Assembly (NCBI RefSeq): GCF_003860585.1 | Contig: NZ_CP034159.1 | Coordinates: 1,426,001-1,490,000 of the forward strand | Origin: Kaistella carnis | Lineage (GTDB): Bacteria; Bacteroidota; Bacteroidia; Flavobacteriales; Weeksellaceae | Direction: 5' to 3' | DNA length: 64,000 nt | Shown: positions 27,839 through 36,372 of the stretch, one piece after another | How the letters are laid out: each line of letters begins with the position of its first letter | How positions within the stretch are numbered: the stretch's first letter is position 1 | Position numbers and translations under genes: made by a program | The notes under the pieces: generated by a model | The model's input: only the letters and a program-made list of their open reading frames with translations | Database searches by the model: none | What the model was told of the DNA's origin: nothing

Positions 27839-27960
27839 GTATATCTATTAGCGGGTCGGAAGTTCCTATCATGAAGATTTCTGCTAATTGTTCAATTTGT
27901 TATATTTACAAAGATCATTTATAAAAAGTCCCCGCCAACAGAAATACCCAACCGTTAGCG
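27839..27960 (+). other. attC-like site interrupted by IS256-like element (right part)
   Basis: Left arm GTATATCTATTAGCGGGTCGG and right arm CCCCGCCAACAGAAATACCC, then R' GTTAGCG (27954-27960). The start of the left arm (GGTATATCT) is on the far side of the element at 26462-26470. The original R'' there is degenerate (GTGGCTAAAG). Confidence 0.6.
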
Positions 27961-27988
27961 GTCAGGCTAAAAGACAACCCGTAACAGA

Positions 27989-28456
27989 ATGGAATACTTA
28001 GTAAAAGACGAAATATTAGAATTGAAATATCAACCAGGCAAAGGTGCGTGGACTTACCATATCCAAATTCCAAACACGAAACACATAGTTGGAAAATGGG
28101 GTTCAATGAAAGTTTCAGGCACTATTGACAATTATAAAATTGAAAGTATCAACCTCGCAAAACTAGGTGACGAAGACAAACTAATTTCCATCAACGACAA
28201 AATCAGAAAAGCGATAAATAAAAGCGGTGGCGACAAGGTTACAGTGACACTTTGCCTATTGACTACAAAAGAACAAATTACCGAAAAAGAAATCTTAGAA
28301 ACATTCAAAGGAGAAGGGGTTCTGAAAGCCTTCAAAAAGTTGACTAACGAAGAACAAAAAGAAATTATTGGAAAAATTGCTTCTACCAAATCGGAAGAAA
28401 AACAAATTAAAGTGATTTTGAAATTTATTGACCAATTAAGTAAAAGCAATGATTAA
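27989..28456 (+). CDS. DUF1905/YdeI-like protein (cassette gene)
   Basis: 155 residues: an N-terminal DUF1905 beta domain (GKGAWTYHIQIP, GKWGSMKVSGTIDNYKIES, VTVTLC; residues 1-90) and a C-terminal helical YdeI-type 'bacteriocin protection' segment (AFKKLTNEEQKEIIGKIASTKSEEKQIKVILKF). The biochemical role is not established. The stop overlaps the next start by eight bases, so the two genes form a small operon in one cassette. Confidence 0.75.
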   Translation: MEYLVKDEILELKYQPGKGAWTYHIQIPNTKHIVGKWGSMKVSGTIDNYKIESINLAKLGDEDKLISINDKIRKAINKSGGDKVTVTLCLLTTKEQITEKEILETFKGEGVLKAFKKLTNEEQKEIIGKIASTKSEEKQIKVILKFIDQLSKSND

Positions 28457-29126
28457 GCAGACATCACTTGACTTCCTTTCAAATCTTAAACTAAACAATT
28501 CAAGAGAATGGTTTGAGCAAAATAGGGACTTGTACGAAAATTATAGAAGTGACATACTTCAATTGACTGAAAATCTTTTGAAAGAATTATCCAAGATTGA
28601 TAACGCAATTTTACAAGCCAACTTAGACCCTAAAAAGTGCTTGACGAGAGTAAACCGAGATTTAAGGTTTTCAAAAGATAAGACACCTTACAAAAATTAT
28701 GTCTTAATTGTTTTTAACAAGAATTACCCGCAGCCAAACAAGGCAGAATATTTTATTCACATAGAACCATAAAATTGTTCGGTTGGTGGTGGAGTTTGGC
28801 AGACAACGCCTGAGTATTTAAAGAAAATTCGTCAAGAGATTGATTATTCATTTACAGCCTTCAACAAAATCATAACCACTTCTGAATTTCAAAAAACATT
28901 TCCTAACGGAATACAAGGTGTTGGAAAACTCAAAAAAATGCCATACGGCTATGACGATACTAATCCGGCAAACGAACTTCTGAAAATGAAAGGATTTTGC
29001 ACCAAAGAACCGCTCAATGACAAGGTATTAACAAGTAAAGACTGTATTAAAACTGTAATGGACTTTTACAAAACAACAAAACCAATTATTGACTACATAA
29101 ACAAAGCAATTGAGTATGACGAATAA
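28449..29126 (+). pseudogene. DUF2461 (TIGR02453) family gene with one in-frame stop
   Basis: Residues 1-107 (LDFLSNLKLNNSREWFEQNR to KAEYFIHIEP) match the N-terminal half of DUF2461. A TAA at 28770-28772 interrupts the frame. The same frame continues without shift as NCSVGGGVWQTTPEYLKKIR through to 29126 and supplies the rest of the domain. A single substitution would restore a protein of about 225 residues. Confidence 0.8.
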
Positions 29127-29135
29127 AAAGCCCGA

Positions 29136-29278
29136 ACCGCTAATAACTAAACTTTCGTTTTGCAAAAGCGGGGGCTTCATACTTCTATGACAGTGAAGTG
29201 CTAAATTCAAACTTTGTGCATCTAATGAAGTTTAGTACTGAAAATCCCCGCCTTCGCAAAGCGGCAAAACGTTAGCTG
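29136..29278 (+). other. attC-like site, hybrid type
   Basis: R'' ACCGCTAATAAC and AAACTTTCG as in the short-hairpin type, but the body is a long hairpin: CGTTTTGCAAAAGCGGGG pairs with CCCCGCCTTCGCAAAGCGGCAAAACG. R' GTTAGCTG at 29271-29278. The R'' complements the cassette start TTAGCGGT at 27955. Confidence 0.65.
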
Positions 29279-29305
29279 TAAGTGTCCAAAAAATCACGTA
29301 TCAAA

Positions 29306-30379
29306 ATGAAATATTACTTTTTTTTTCTAATCATTTTATCTTTAAATTTAACTGCTCAAAATTTTGAGAATTCAATTAAAAAAACAGAGAAATTAGTTGA
29401 GAAATTTCAAGACAAAAATAAAATTCCAGGGATTGCTGTTTCAATTTCCTATAAAGATAAACTTATCTATTCAAAAGGATTTGGAGTTTCAAATTTAGAA
29501 ACAAAAGAACCAATTGATCCGTCGAAAACAAAATTTAGAATTGCAAGTATGACAAAAAGTCTAACTGCATTAACTATCGGAAAATTAATGGAAATGGACT
29601 CCATCGACATTAATAAAAGTGTATATTCATACCTGAAAAAATTACCCAAGAAAAAATATGACTTTACAGTTAAAGATGTTGGCGGACATTTGGCTGGAAT
29701 TATAAGAGTTCCATCTGGAGAAAGATACGATTGTAAAAATACATATTCACAAGCGGATTTTTATAACTCTTTTGAAAATGATGATTTACTTTTTGAACCA
29801 AAAAAACAATTGAGTTACAGTAATTACGGATATAAATTGCTTGGTTTGATAATTGAACAACAATGTGGAGACAATATTACAAATTGTCACCGAAAATTAA
29901 TTTTAAATAAATTGAATCTTGACAATATAACTCCCGATTCTAAAAATAACGAATCTTTAAACAATAATTTTTACATTGAAGAAAAAGGACAAAATGTTTT
30001 AGCTCCTTGTCTGGATTGCACATTCAAACACGCTCAAGGTTGTTACATTTCTACATCTGAAGACATTATTAAATTAGCTAATGGAATAATTTATAAAGAC
30101 CGATTATTAAAAGAAGAAACGATTAAAGAACTCATTAAAACTCAAGAAACACTTGATGGAAAAAAAACAGGTTATGGGTTTGGTTTTTCTTCAAGAAGAG
30201 ATTTTTATGGGAATTATTATTTTGGACATAATGGAGGTTATCAAGGAACGACAACAGAATATAGAATATATCCAAAAGAATCACTTGTAATTACCGTTTT
30301 GACAAATAAAAGTGGAGATTTTAGATTAGATGATTTGTTAAATGAAATAGGTTTTCAATTTATTGAGCAAATTAAATAA
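29306..30379 (+). CDS. Secreted serine hydrolase, class C beta-lactamase-like (cassette gene)
   Basis: 357 residues from the ATG at 29306; the GTG at 29282 would add eight residues before a good signal peptide (MKYYFFFLIILSLNLTAQ). Motifs: ASMTKSLTAL (SxxK), LSYSNYGYKLLG (YxN) and GHNGGYQGT (third box, HxG type). The family includes class C beta-lactamases, DD-peptidases and esterases; true beta-lactamase activity is not shown. Cassette start GTTAGCTGTA and end TACAGCTAA are exact complements. Confidence 0.85.
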   Translation: MKYYFFFLIILSLNLTAQNFENSIKKTEKLVEKFQDKNKIPGIAVSISYKDKLIYSKGFGVSNLETKEPIDPSKTKFRIASMTKSLTALTIGKLMEMDSIDINKSVYSYLKKLPKKKYDFTVKDVGGHLAGIIRVPSGERYDCKNTYSQADFYNSFENDDLLFEPKKQLSYSNYGYKLLGLIIEQQCGDNITNCHRKLILNKLNLDNITPDSKNNESLNNNFYIEEKGQNVLAPCLDCTFKHAQGCYISTSEDIIKLANGIIYKDRLLKEETIKELIKTQETLDGKKTGYGFGFSSRRDFYGNYYFGHNGGYQGTTTEYRIYPKESLVITVLTNKSGDFRLDDLLNEIGFQFIEQIK

Positions 30380-30386
30380 TAACACC

Positions 30387-30446
30387 TACAGCTAATAACT
30401 AAGCTTTCGTTTTATCTGCAAGACAAGAAATGAAAGCCTGTTGAAC
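30387..30446 (+). other. attC-like site, short-hairpin type
   Basis: R'' TACAGCTAATAAC (30387-30399), hairpin CTTTCGTTTTATC/GACAAGAAATGAAAG, R' GTTGAAC (30440-30446). Confidence 0.6.
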
Positions 30447-31320
30447 GGAACCTCCGGTGGCTTTTCCTCCCCAGTTGGTAACCTTATGGAGTTATCGTTT
30501 TTAGAATTTAGGATATTAGAGCAGTTTTTTAGAAGGACTGCTTTTTTTGGGAACTGAGGTGAGATTTTTTGAAGCACTCACCGGCTTTTCTTTACTTTTA
30601 AGATATAAAATCCCTTACCCACAAAGTTTATTTTGCAGACAGAATTTGGGTAACGAAAAGAAAATCCTGTGGCGGACCTCTTTGTCCGAAAAGGGCGATG
30701 GTGATCAAGTTTCCTTCCTTGCAACACCGACATTTCTTAAGCAGCGTTTTGGGTGTTACCTCCGGGATCTTGATCTTTAAATCGGATTGCAGAGCATGGA
30801 ATTTCCCACGTTCCCAGCTGTACTTTGAAGCATTCGCCAGATTTCTTCACGGCTTAAAATAGTGGGAAGTTTTTTCACTTTTGGAATCGCGGGAAGATGG
30901 AGGTAGCTGTAAGGCAAGCCTTCGGTTTTTAGCAAAAACCGCAGGCCGTAAACGGTATGTTTAAAGTACGACTGAGAAGGGGTTTTTGATCGCTTTTGAA
31001 GTTCAAAAAGGTAATCTTTGATGTCTTCCGGGTCTAATTCGGTAGGGACTTTACCGAAATGAAGCGCTAAGGCTGCAACGTGACGGGAATAATTATCAAA
31101 GGTTCTGGGACTTTTTCCTTGAATTGAAATATTTCTTTCGAAACGTTGTATCAGTTCCGAAAAACCTTAACTTCGCTTGAAGCGCGATTCAAAATTTTGT
31201 TCGTCCTTAAATCCTCCGGAGATTTTTTTTTGTAGCCATTTTAGAGATTTTATTTTATGTTATGATCAAACAAAGTTAATAAAACAGCCTCAGGAAAAGC
31301 TACCGGAGGTTTAGTTCAAC
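30440..31320 (-). mobile_element. IS91-like element copy 5, remnant
   Basis: 881 bases with both ends present (GTTGAAC, GTTCAAC) but most of both genes deleted. About 200 bases of the transposase 3' end (to about 30825) are joined to the recombinase 5' third (about 30826-31190). A missing T near 31168 also shifts the recombinase frame. It is non-coding now. Confidence 0.8.
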
Positions 31321-31443
31321 AAGCTATTTCTACAAGCGGGTATCAAGTTCTCATCGAAGATTTTAGCGGTTAATTAAGTTTTTAGCAAGTAGAAAGTTTT
31401 CGTATTTTTAGCCCGCCTGCAGAAATACCAAACCGTTATCTGC
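31314..31443 (+). other. attC-like site, long type A
   Basis: R'' GTTCAAC, left arm CTATTTCTACAAGCGGGTAT, right arm TAGCCCGCCTGCAGAAATACC, R' GTTATCTGC (31435-31443). Confidence 0.7.
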
Positions 31444-31544
31444 AATCCCCCTACCATGAAAAACAGTTGAGTTTTCGTGCTAACGAAGAAAATAATCCCA
31501 CCCAAAAGCAATTTTTTTTACCTTTATACTGCTCCTTGAAAAGA

Positions 31545-31640
31545 CCGGTTTAAGCAATGGTGTTTAAAAAACCCGTCTGCAATTCAGGTAAGATTGCACA
31601 AAAGTCTTTGGTAGTAATACTTCAGACGGTGTTAGTTTTT
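31545..31640 (+). ncRNA. Possible IS110 guide (bridge) RNA region
   Basis: The about 260 bases before the IS110-like gene have no ORF. CCGTCTG (31573-31579) pairs with CAGACGG (31623-31629) and encloses a second hairpin GCAAT/ATTGC (31579-31597). IS110-family elements are known to transcribe a structured guide RNA from a non-coding end. That this is such an RNA is inference from position and fold; the boundaries are approximate. Confidence 0.35.
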
Positions 31641-31743
31641 AATGGTGAGTCCGCCAAAAGCAGATATCCCGATCAGAATAATTTCAAATTTAGCAAAGTG
31701 CAATCCTTGGAGTTTTTATTGGTTTAATTTAAAAAATTAAGAC

Positions 31744-33101
31744 ATGGAAATTAAGAAGCAGATTTCACTCGAAGTGGTACATCCCAATGCGTGTGGAATA
31801 GACATTGGCAGCCGCAGCCACTGGGCAGCTGTAGGGCAAAATGCGCAGGATGTAAAAGAATTTGGGGTGTACAGCCAAGATCAGCTCGAGATGTGTAACT
31901 GGCTACACTCAAAAGGTGTTACCTCCATTGCAATGGAATCCACCGGAACTTACTGGCAAAACCTATTTTCCACTTTGGTGGGCCAGGGTTTTGAGGTGAT
32001 TTTGGTGAATGGCAGACAAACCAAAAACATCAAAGGAAAAAAGACCGACATTAAAGATTGTCAGTGGATACAGAAACTGCATTCTCTCGGGCTTTTGAGT
32101 GCCAGTTTTTTGCCAGATTCGGACACGGATACTGTACGGACCTATTCCAGACACCGGCAGAATCTGCTGAAGCAATCCGCATCATGCGTCAGGAGAATTC
32201 AAAAATACCTTCGGTTGATGAATATGCGGTTAGAAGTCGTGGTAAGGGATGTAGTTGGTCTTACCGGATCATCGATTATTGAGGCTTTTTTAAATGGTGA
32301 GCATCAAGGTGAGGACTTGGCAAAACTCCGTCATTATAATTGCCGGAAATCAGAGGAAGAAATTGCAAAAGCCCTCCAATTTAAGGGTCGTAAAGATTAT
32401 CTTTTCGCTTTACAACAGGAATGGAACTCCTATAAACACCTTCAACAGCAAATCACAGAGACAGATTTACAAATTGATCAACTGCTGAAAGAACTCATCG
32501 ATAAAGACGACCATAAGAAACAGCATACCATTGAAAAAAAAAGCACAAGCGAAAAAACAAAAATGCGGTAAGCCAAACGGATATGAATTTAATTGCTTAC
32601 CAATACTTCGAAGGTGTAGATCTGATGGCTATTGAAGGGGTAAGTCAGGGATTGATTATGACCCTTATTGCTGAAATCGGATTAGACTTTATTAGGAAAT
32701 TCCCCACTGCTAAACAGTTCACGGCATGGCTTAGGCTTGCGCCAAACAACAAGATAAGCGGCGGGAAAGTCTTGTCTCATCACATTCCAAAAGGAAGTTC
32801 AAGACTAAAAATTGCTTTTCGAACCACGGCCAATGCCATAGGGAATCTGAAAGAAGGCTGGCTTGTTGACTTCTTCAAGAGGATCAATTATAAAAAAGGA
32901 CGAGCCACTGCTGTGACTGCCTTGGCCAGAAAACTGGCAGTCATTATTTGGAATACGCTGGTGAAAGGTCAGAACTACAATCCACCAACACAATACCTTT
33001 TCCTTGACGAAAAAAGAAAGATGGGAATGGTAAAGAGGATTCAAAAACAAATTACTAAATTTGGTTTGACTAATGAAGATCTAAGTTTTATAACCAACTG
33101 A
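31744..33101 (+). pseudogene. IS110-family transposase split at an A9 tract
   Basis: The first frame (31744-32571, 275 residues) has the DEDD RuvC-like domain: CGIDIGSRSHWAAV (first Asp), AMESTGTYW (Glu) and GKKTDIKDCQWIQ (Asp pair). The second (to 33101) has the Transposase_20 domain (AIEGVSQGLIMTLIAEIG, FTAWLRLAPNNKISGGK) with the conserved Ser region. The frames differ by -1 at nine A residues (32534-32542). Ten A residues would fuse them into about 450 residues. It could be a pseudogene or a slippage-decoded gene. The element ends are not resolved. Confidence 0.75.
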
Positions 33102-33154
33102 TTTTCAATAAATAAAATTAACGTTAGTCAGAATAATATTACGACCATGCAACA

Positions 33155-34009
33155 ATGAAATTACCTGACGACATAGAAACAAATATCTTACTACGGAACA
33201 ACTCTCCGATGGATGACTTTTTGGGACTATCACCGACTGAAATTCATCATTTACTTTACGACACATTTGGCGACAAATCTCCAATTCAATTTCATGAAGG
33301 TATTGACGGCAAAACCCTCGACCAAATTCCTATTTTTAGAATTGTAGAAGATTATTTGAAAATAATTCAACGTGACAAACAAATTAAGCTGACACCTCTC
33401 GGAGCATTACCGAAGAAAGTAATGGTAGAACTTTACGACAAGAGATATTTGCTCGAAGAACATATAGAAAACGGCATAACTAAACTTTGGAGAGAAGAAG
33501 ACAGTATTTCCATCAGGAGTGCAAGACTGACAGTCGAACTTGCAGGACTTGTAAAAAAAATATCAGGTAAACTAACTTTGACAAAAACAGCAACCAAACT
33601 TCTTGAGACTAACAATCGCTTACAAATATTCAAACAGTTTTTTAAAGCGTTTACAGACAAGTTTCTTTGGAGTTTTAATGACGGTTATCCGGAACAACCA
33701 ATCGGACAACTGGGTTGGGCATTTTCAATAATTATGCTTGACAAATATGGCGACCAACCACAAACGGTTGACTTTTATGCTGACAAATATTTAAAAGCAT
33801 TTCCAAAATTCATTACGTTTTTCCAACCTGACTACTCTACTCCTGAAAGACAATTTTTTAGATGTTACGGTGTTCGGACTTTTGACAGATTTTTACTTTG
33901 GTTCGGTTTCGTAACAGTTGATAAACAGAAAATATTTTTAGATTTAGACACTGATAAATTTAAACGAACAGATTTGGTGCAAAATATTATCAAAATTGAC
34001 GACCAATGA
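33155..34009 (+). CDS. Hypothetical protein (cassette gene)
   Basis: 284 residues, no signal peptide or membrane segment. The N-terminus reads NNSPMDDFLGLSPTEIHHLLYD, a pattern I have seen in uncharacterised proteins but cannot name with confidence. The middle (KLTPLGALPKKVMVELYDKR, SARLTVELAGLV) looks like winged-helix-type helices. It lies after the IS110-like element in a cassette starting GTTATCTGC at 31435. Its end (TGCTGCTAATAAC) does not complement that start, so the original start of this cassette was probably lost. Confidence 0.6.
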   Translation: MKLPDDIETNILLRNNSPMDDFLGLSPTEIHHLLYDTFGDKSPIQFHEGIDGKTLDQIPIFRIVEDYLKIIQRDKQIKLTPLGALPKKVMVELYDKRYLLEEHIENGITKLWREEDSISIRSARLTVELAGLVKKISGKLTLTKTATKLLETNNRLQIFKQFFKAFTDKFLWSFNDGYPEQPIGQLGWAFSIIMLDKYGDQPQTVDFYADKYLKAFPKFITFFQPDYSTPERQFFRCYGVRTFDRFLLWFGFVTVDKQKIFLDLDTDKFKRTDLVQNIIKIDDQ

Positions 34010-34031
34010 TAATGGACAGAGAAAGAATTAC

Positions 34032-34119
34032 TGCTGCTAATAACTAAGCTTTAGCTTCGCTTTGTTCACTTCGTTCGGGTCGTCTTGTCCTAAGGACAGT
34101 AGATGAAAGCCCGTTGAAC
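34032..34119 (+). other. attC-like site, short-hairpin type, last of the left array
   Basis: R'' TGCTGCTAATAAC, insertion as at 1521-1545, stem CGTCTTGTC/GACAGTAGATGAAAG, R' GTTGAAC (34113-34119). Confidence 0.55.
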
Positions 34120-34220
34120 GGAAGCTCCGGTAGCTTTTCTTGAGCTTCAGTGGATTATCCACGGAAAATTTTAAAGATATTGAAGAGACTTCTAGAAGAA
34201 TCTCTTTTTTTGGTCGTTTC
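34113..34220 (+). mobile_element. Diverged solo left end of IS91-like element with terminator
   Basis: GTTGAACGGAAGCTCCGGT, then a terminator-like hairpin: AGAGA (34184-34188) and TCTCT (34201-34205) followed by T-run (to 34211). It parallels the end of copy 1 but differs strongly in sequence. The following 34221-34446 has no gene or structure that I can support, except a stray ATAACGTTAAAC at 34242. Confidence 0.4.
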
Positions 34221-34446
34221 CATTTTTTAGTAACTTTCTACAATAACGTTAAACTCTCCTAGGAATCGGATGAAATATTTTATGATGAACAAATTCTGAT
34301 GGGGGAGAACATTACAAAATTGGCTGACTTTCGATGATTAACATTAACGTTATTTAACATCTTTTGTATTTTTAGTTTGATTAGGAAAACCTATTTTTGT
34401 TAGAAAGAGTTGAAGAACACTCTTAATAACATTAAAATTTTAAATT

Positions 34447-34740
34447 ATGGAAAAGTTTGCAATATTAGCTAGAGTAGAAGCAAAACCGGGTAAAGAAAAT
34501 GACGTATTGGAATTCCTAAAGTCAGCCTTACCACTTGCGGAAGGTGAGCCAGGAACCGTAAGATGGTATGCTTTACAAATCGGTCCTTCTACTTTTGGAA
34601 TATTCGATACTTTCGGAACTACAGATGCAAGAGATGCTCACTTGAATGGTGAGATTGCAAAGGCTTTAATGGCCAATGCTTCTGAATTACTTGCTAAAGA
34701 ACCTGTACTTGAAATGGTAGATCTACTAGCAGTAAAGTAA
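34447..34740 (+). CDS. ABM-domain (antibiotic biosynthesis monooxygenase-like) protein
   Basis: 97 residues, one ferredoxin-like ABM domain (KFAILARVEAKPGKENDVLEFL, FGIFDTFGTTDARDAHLNG). Related proteins are small dimeric monooxygenases or haem/quinol-binding enzymes; the substrate is unknown. It lies outside the cassette array as judged by its own terminator, and convergent to the DJ-1 gene. Confidence 0.8.
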   Translation: MEKFAILARVEAKPGKENDVLEFLKSALPLAEGEPGTVRWYALQIGPSTFGIFDTFGTTDARDAHLNGEIAKALMANASELLAKEPVLEMVDLLAVK

Positions 34741-34770
34741 GCAATCGAACACAAATTTTTAATACAGTTA

Positions 34771-34807
34771 AATGGAGCAAGGCATTTCCCCGGCTCCATT
34801 TTTTTAT
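34771..34807 (+). terminator. Terminator of the ABM gene
   Basis: AATGGAGC (34771-34778) pairs GCTCCATT (34793-34800), followed by T-run. Confidence 0.8.
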
Positions 34808-34887
34808 ATCATTTTGTGAAAGGTTGAACCTTTGCTGTGTATACAAGATTTATCTTGATTATTCAAAGAAAATTTTAATTTCGCATA

Positions 34888-34918
34888 AAAAAAAGAGACT
34901 GAAAACAGTCTCTTTTCT
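34888..34918 (-). terminator. Bidirectional terminator at the end of the DJ-1 gene
   Basis: AAAAGAGACTG (34891-34901) pairs CAGTCTCTTTT (34906-34916), with an A-run on the left that gives a T-run on the minus strand. It serves the convergent DJ-1 gene. Confidence 0.75.
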
Positions 34919-34929
34919 ATTCTTAACTA

Positions 34930-35709
34930 TTAGAGTTTTTTAAGTTCTTCTAAAACAGCTTCGCCAACTGCATGAGCAGATTGAGGATTTTGTCCTGTTA
35001 CCACTCTTTCGTCTACGGTAACGTGTGTTTGCCATAAACCAGATTTTTCAAACTTGGCTCCACGTTCTATTAATTTAGATTCTAATCTAAATGGAACCAC
35101 TTCATCTAATTTAACCGCAGCTTCTTCTTCGTTGGTGAAAGCATTGATTTTTTTGCCATCTACCAAGTATTTTCCATTGCTGAGTTTAATATTCACCAAT
35201 CCAGCAGGACCGTGACAAACCGCACTTACGATTCCATTTTTTTCGTAGATTTTTTGTGCGATTACTGCCAATTCTTCATTATCTGCAAAATCCCACATCG
35301 TACCGTGACCTCCAGCATAAAGAATCCCCACATATTCATCAGGATTTACTTCTGAAGGCGTCATGGTGTTCTGAATTTTATTTTGATAATATTCATCTGC
35401 CAAAAATCTTTCATTAACCTTATCATCTGGAGTATTTCCATAATACGGCGGATTTCCACCTTTTGGACTCACGAAATCTATTTCGTAACCAGCATCTACT
35501 AATACCGCCCAAGGATGCGTAACTTCACCTAAATAATAACCGGTAGATTCACCAGTGTTTCCTAATTCGCCGTGGCTCGTAACCACGAATAATACTTTTT
35601 TGCTCATTCTGTTAGATTTTATTGTTTGTGCATTTATCATATTAATCCCTAAAAAAAGAATACAACCCGTTAAGAAAATAATCTTGGATAAAAACTTGTT
35701 GTGATTCAT
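34930..35709 (-). CDS. DJ-1/PfpI-family (Hsp31-like) exported protein
   Basis: 259 residues from the ATG at 35707-35709 (a longer frame to 35769 is unlikely). Signal peptide, then a type 1 glutamine-amidotransferase-like fold: VLFVVTSHGE, VGILYAGGHGTMWDF and the nucleophile elbow VSAVCHGPAG with Cys and His. Hsp31-like members act as glyoxalases or chaperones under stress; export is less common. It is on the same strand as and downstream of the Crp/Fnr gene. Confidence 0.85.
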   Translation of the reverse strand: MNHNKFLSKIIFLTGCILFLGINMINAQTIKSNRMSKKVLFVVTSHGELGNTGESTGYYLGEVTHPWAVLVDAGYEIDFVSPKGGNPPYYGNTPDDKVNERFLADEYYQNKIQNTMTPSEVNPDEYVGILYAGGHGTMWDFADNEELAVIAQKIYEKNGIVSAVCHGPAGLVNIKLSNGKYLVDGKKINAFTNEEEAAVKLDEVVPFRLESKLIERGAKFEKSGLWQTHVTVDERVVTGQNPQSAHAVGEAVLEELKKL

Positions 35710-35808
35710 TTTACTATTGATTTTTAATGATTTGATAGTGCAAAGGTAAATGCACCTCTCCACAAACAACAGGACCTACCTCACAACTTTTTTGTGACCT
35801 ACATCACA

Positions 35809-36372
35809 TTACACCGAAAGCCGACTCAAGGTTTCTCTGGAAACACCTAAATATGAAGCGATTAATGTTTTGGGCAATCGTTGTAAAAGTGTGGGATATT
35901 GAGAAATAAATTGTTCGTAGCGTTCTTTGGCATTGCTATTCAGCAGAGACAAAATTCTTCTTTGGAGTGCTATATAACCATTATTAGACTTTTTCCTGAA
36001 AAAATGTTCTATTTTATGCATATCTGCACAGAGTTTCTCTCGGTTATAGAGAGACAAAGTAAGTACTTCGGTAGATTCTAATGCATCAATGGTAAAAGTA
36101 GCTTCCGTTTGATTAAAATACGCCTGATAATCGGTAATCCACCAATCTTCCATTGCAAATTGCATGATGTGCTCTTTCCCTTCTTTATTCAGGTAAGATG
36201 CTTTTAACAAACCATTCATCACAAAATAATCATTTTGTACGGTATCTCCTTCTTGAATTAAAATCTGATGCTTTTTAAATTTTTTCAAGGTAAAATGAGA
36301 CAGGATGTACTCGAACTCCTGGTCAGTTAATGGCGTAATTTTCTCAATTTGACGTCTTAAAATCTCACTCAT
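35809..36372 (-). CDS. Crp/Fnr-family transcriptional regulator (copy 2)
   Basis: 187 residues, identical to the protein at 476-1039 (cyclic-nucleotide-binding-like domain plus C-terminal helix-turn-helix). The same candidate -7 box lies upstream at 36415-36422 and the same small hairpin at 36436-36465. Here the complete downstream DJ-1 gene is visible. Confidence 0.85.
   Translation of the reverse strand: MSEILRRQIEKITPLTDQEFEYILSHFTLKKFKKHQILIQEGDTVQNDYFVMNGLLKASYLNKEGKEHIMQFAMEDWWITDYQAYFNQTEATFTIDALESTEVLTLSLYNREKLCADMHKIEHFFRKKSNNGYIALQRRILSLLNSNAKERYEQFISQYPTLLQRLPKTLIASYLGVSRETLSRLSV

Noticed and set aside
28770..28772. Recoding of the in-frame stop in the DUF2461 gene
   Set aside because: The codon is TAA, which is not used for selenocysteine or pyrrolysine; a nonsense mutation is simpler.
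29282..29306. GTG start for the serine hydrolase
   Set aside because: It would put eight residues before a good signal peptide and begins directly after the attC-like core.
1501..34119. CRISPR array
   Set aside because: The repeats are long, differ between sites, and are separated by genes of variable length; no regular short spacers and no cas genes.
34242..34253. ATAACGTTAAAC as an attI or orphan core site
   Set aside because: No hairpin or partner core is found around it; a short AT-rich match is expected by chance.
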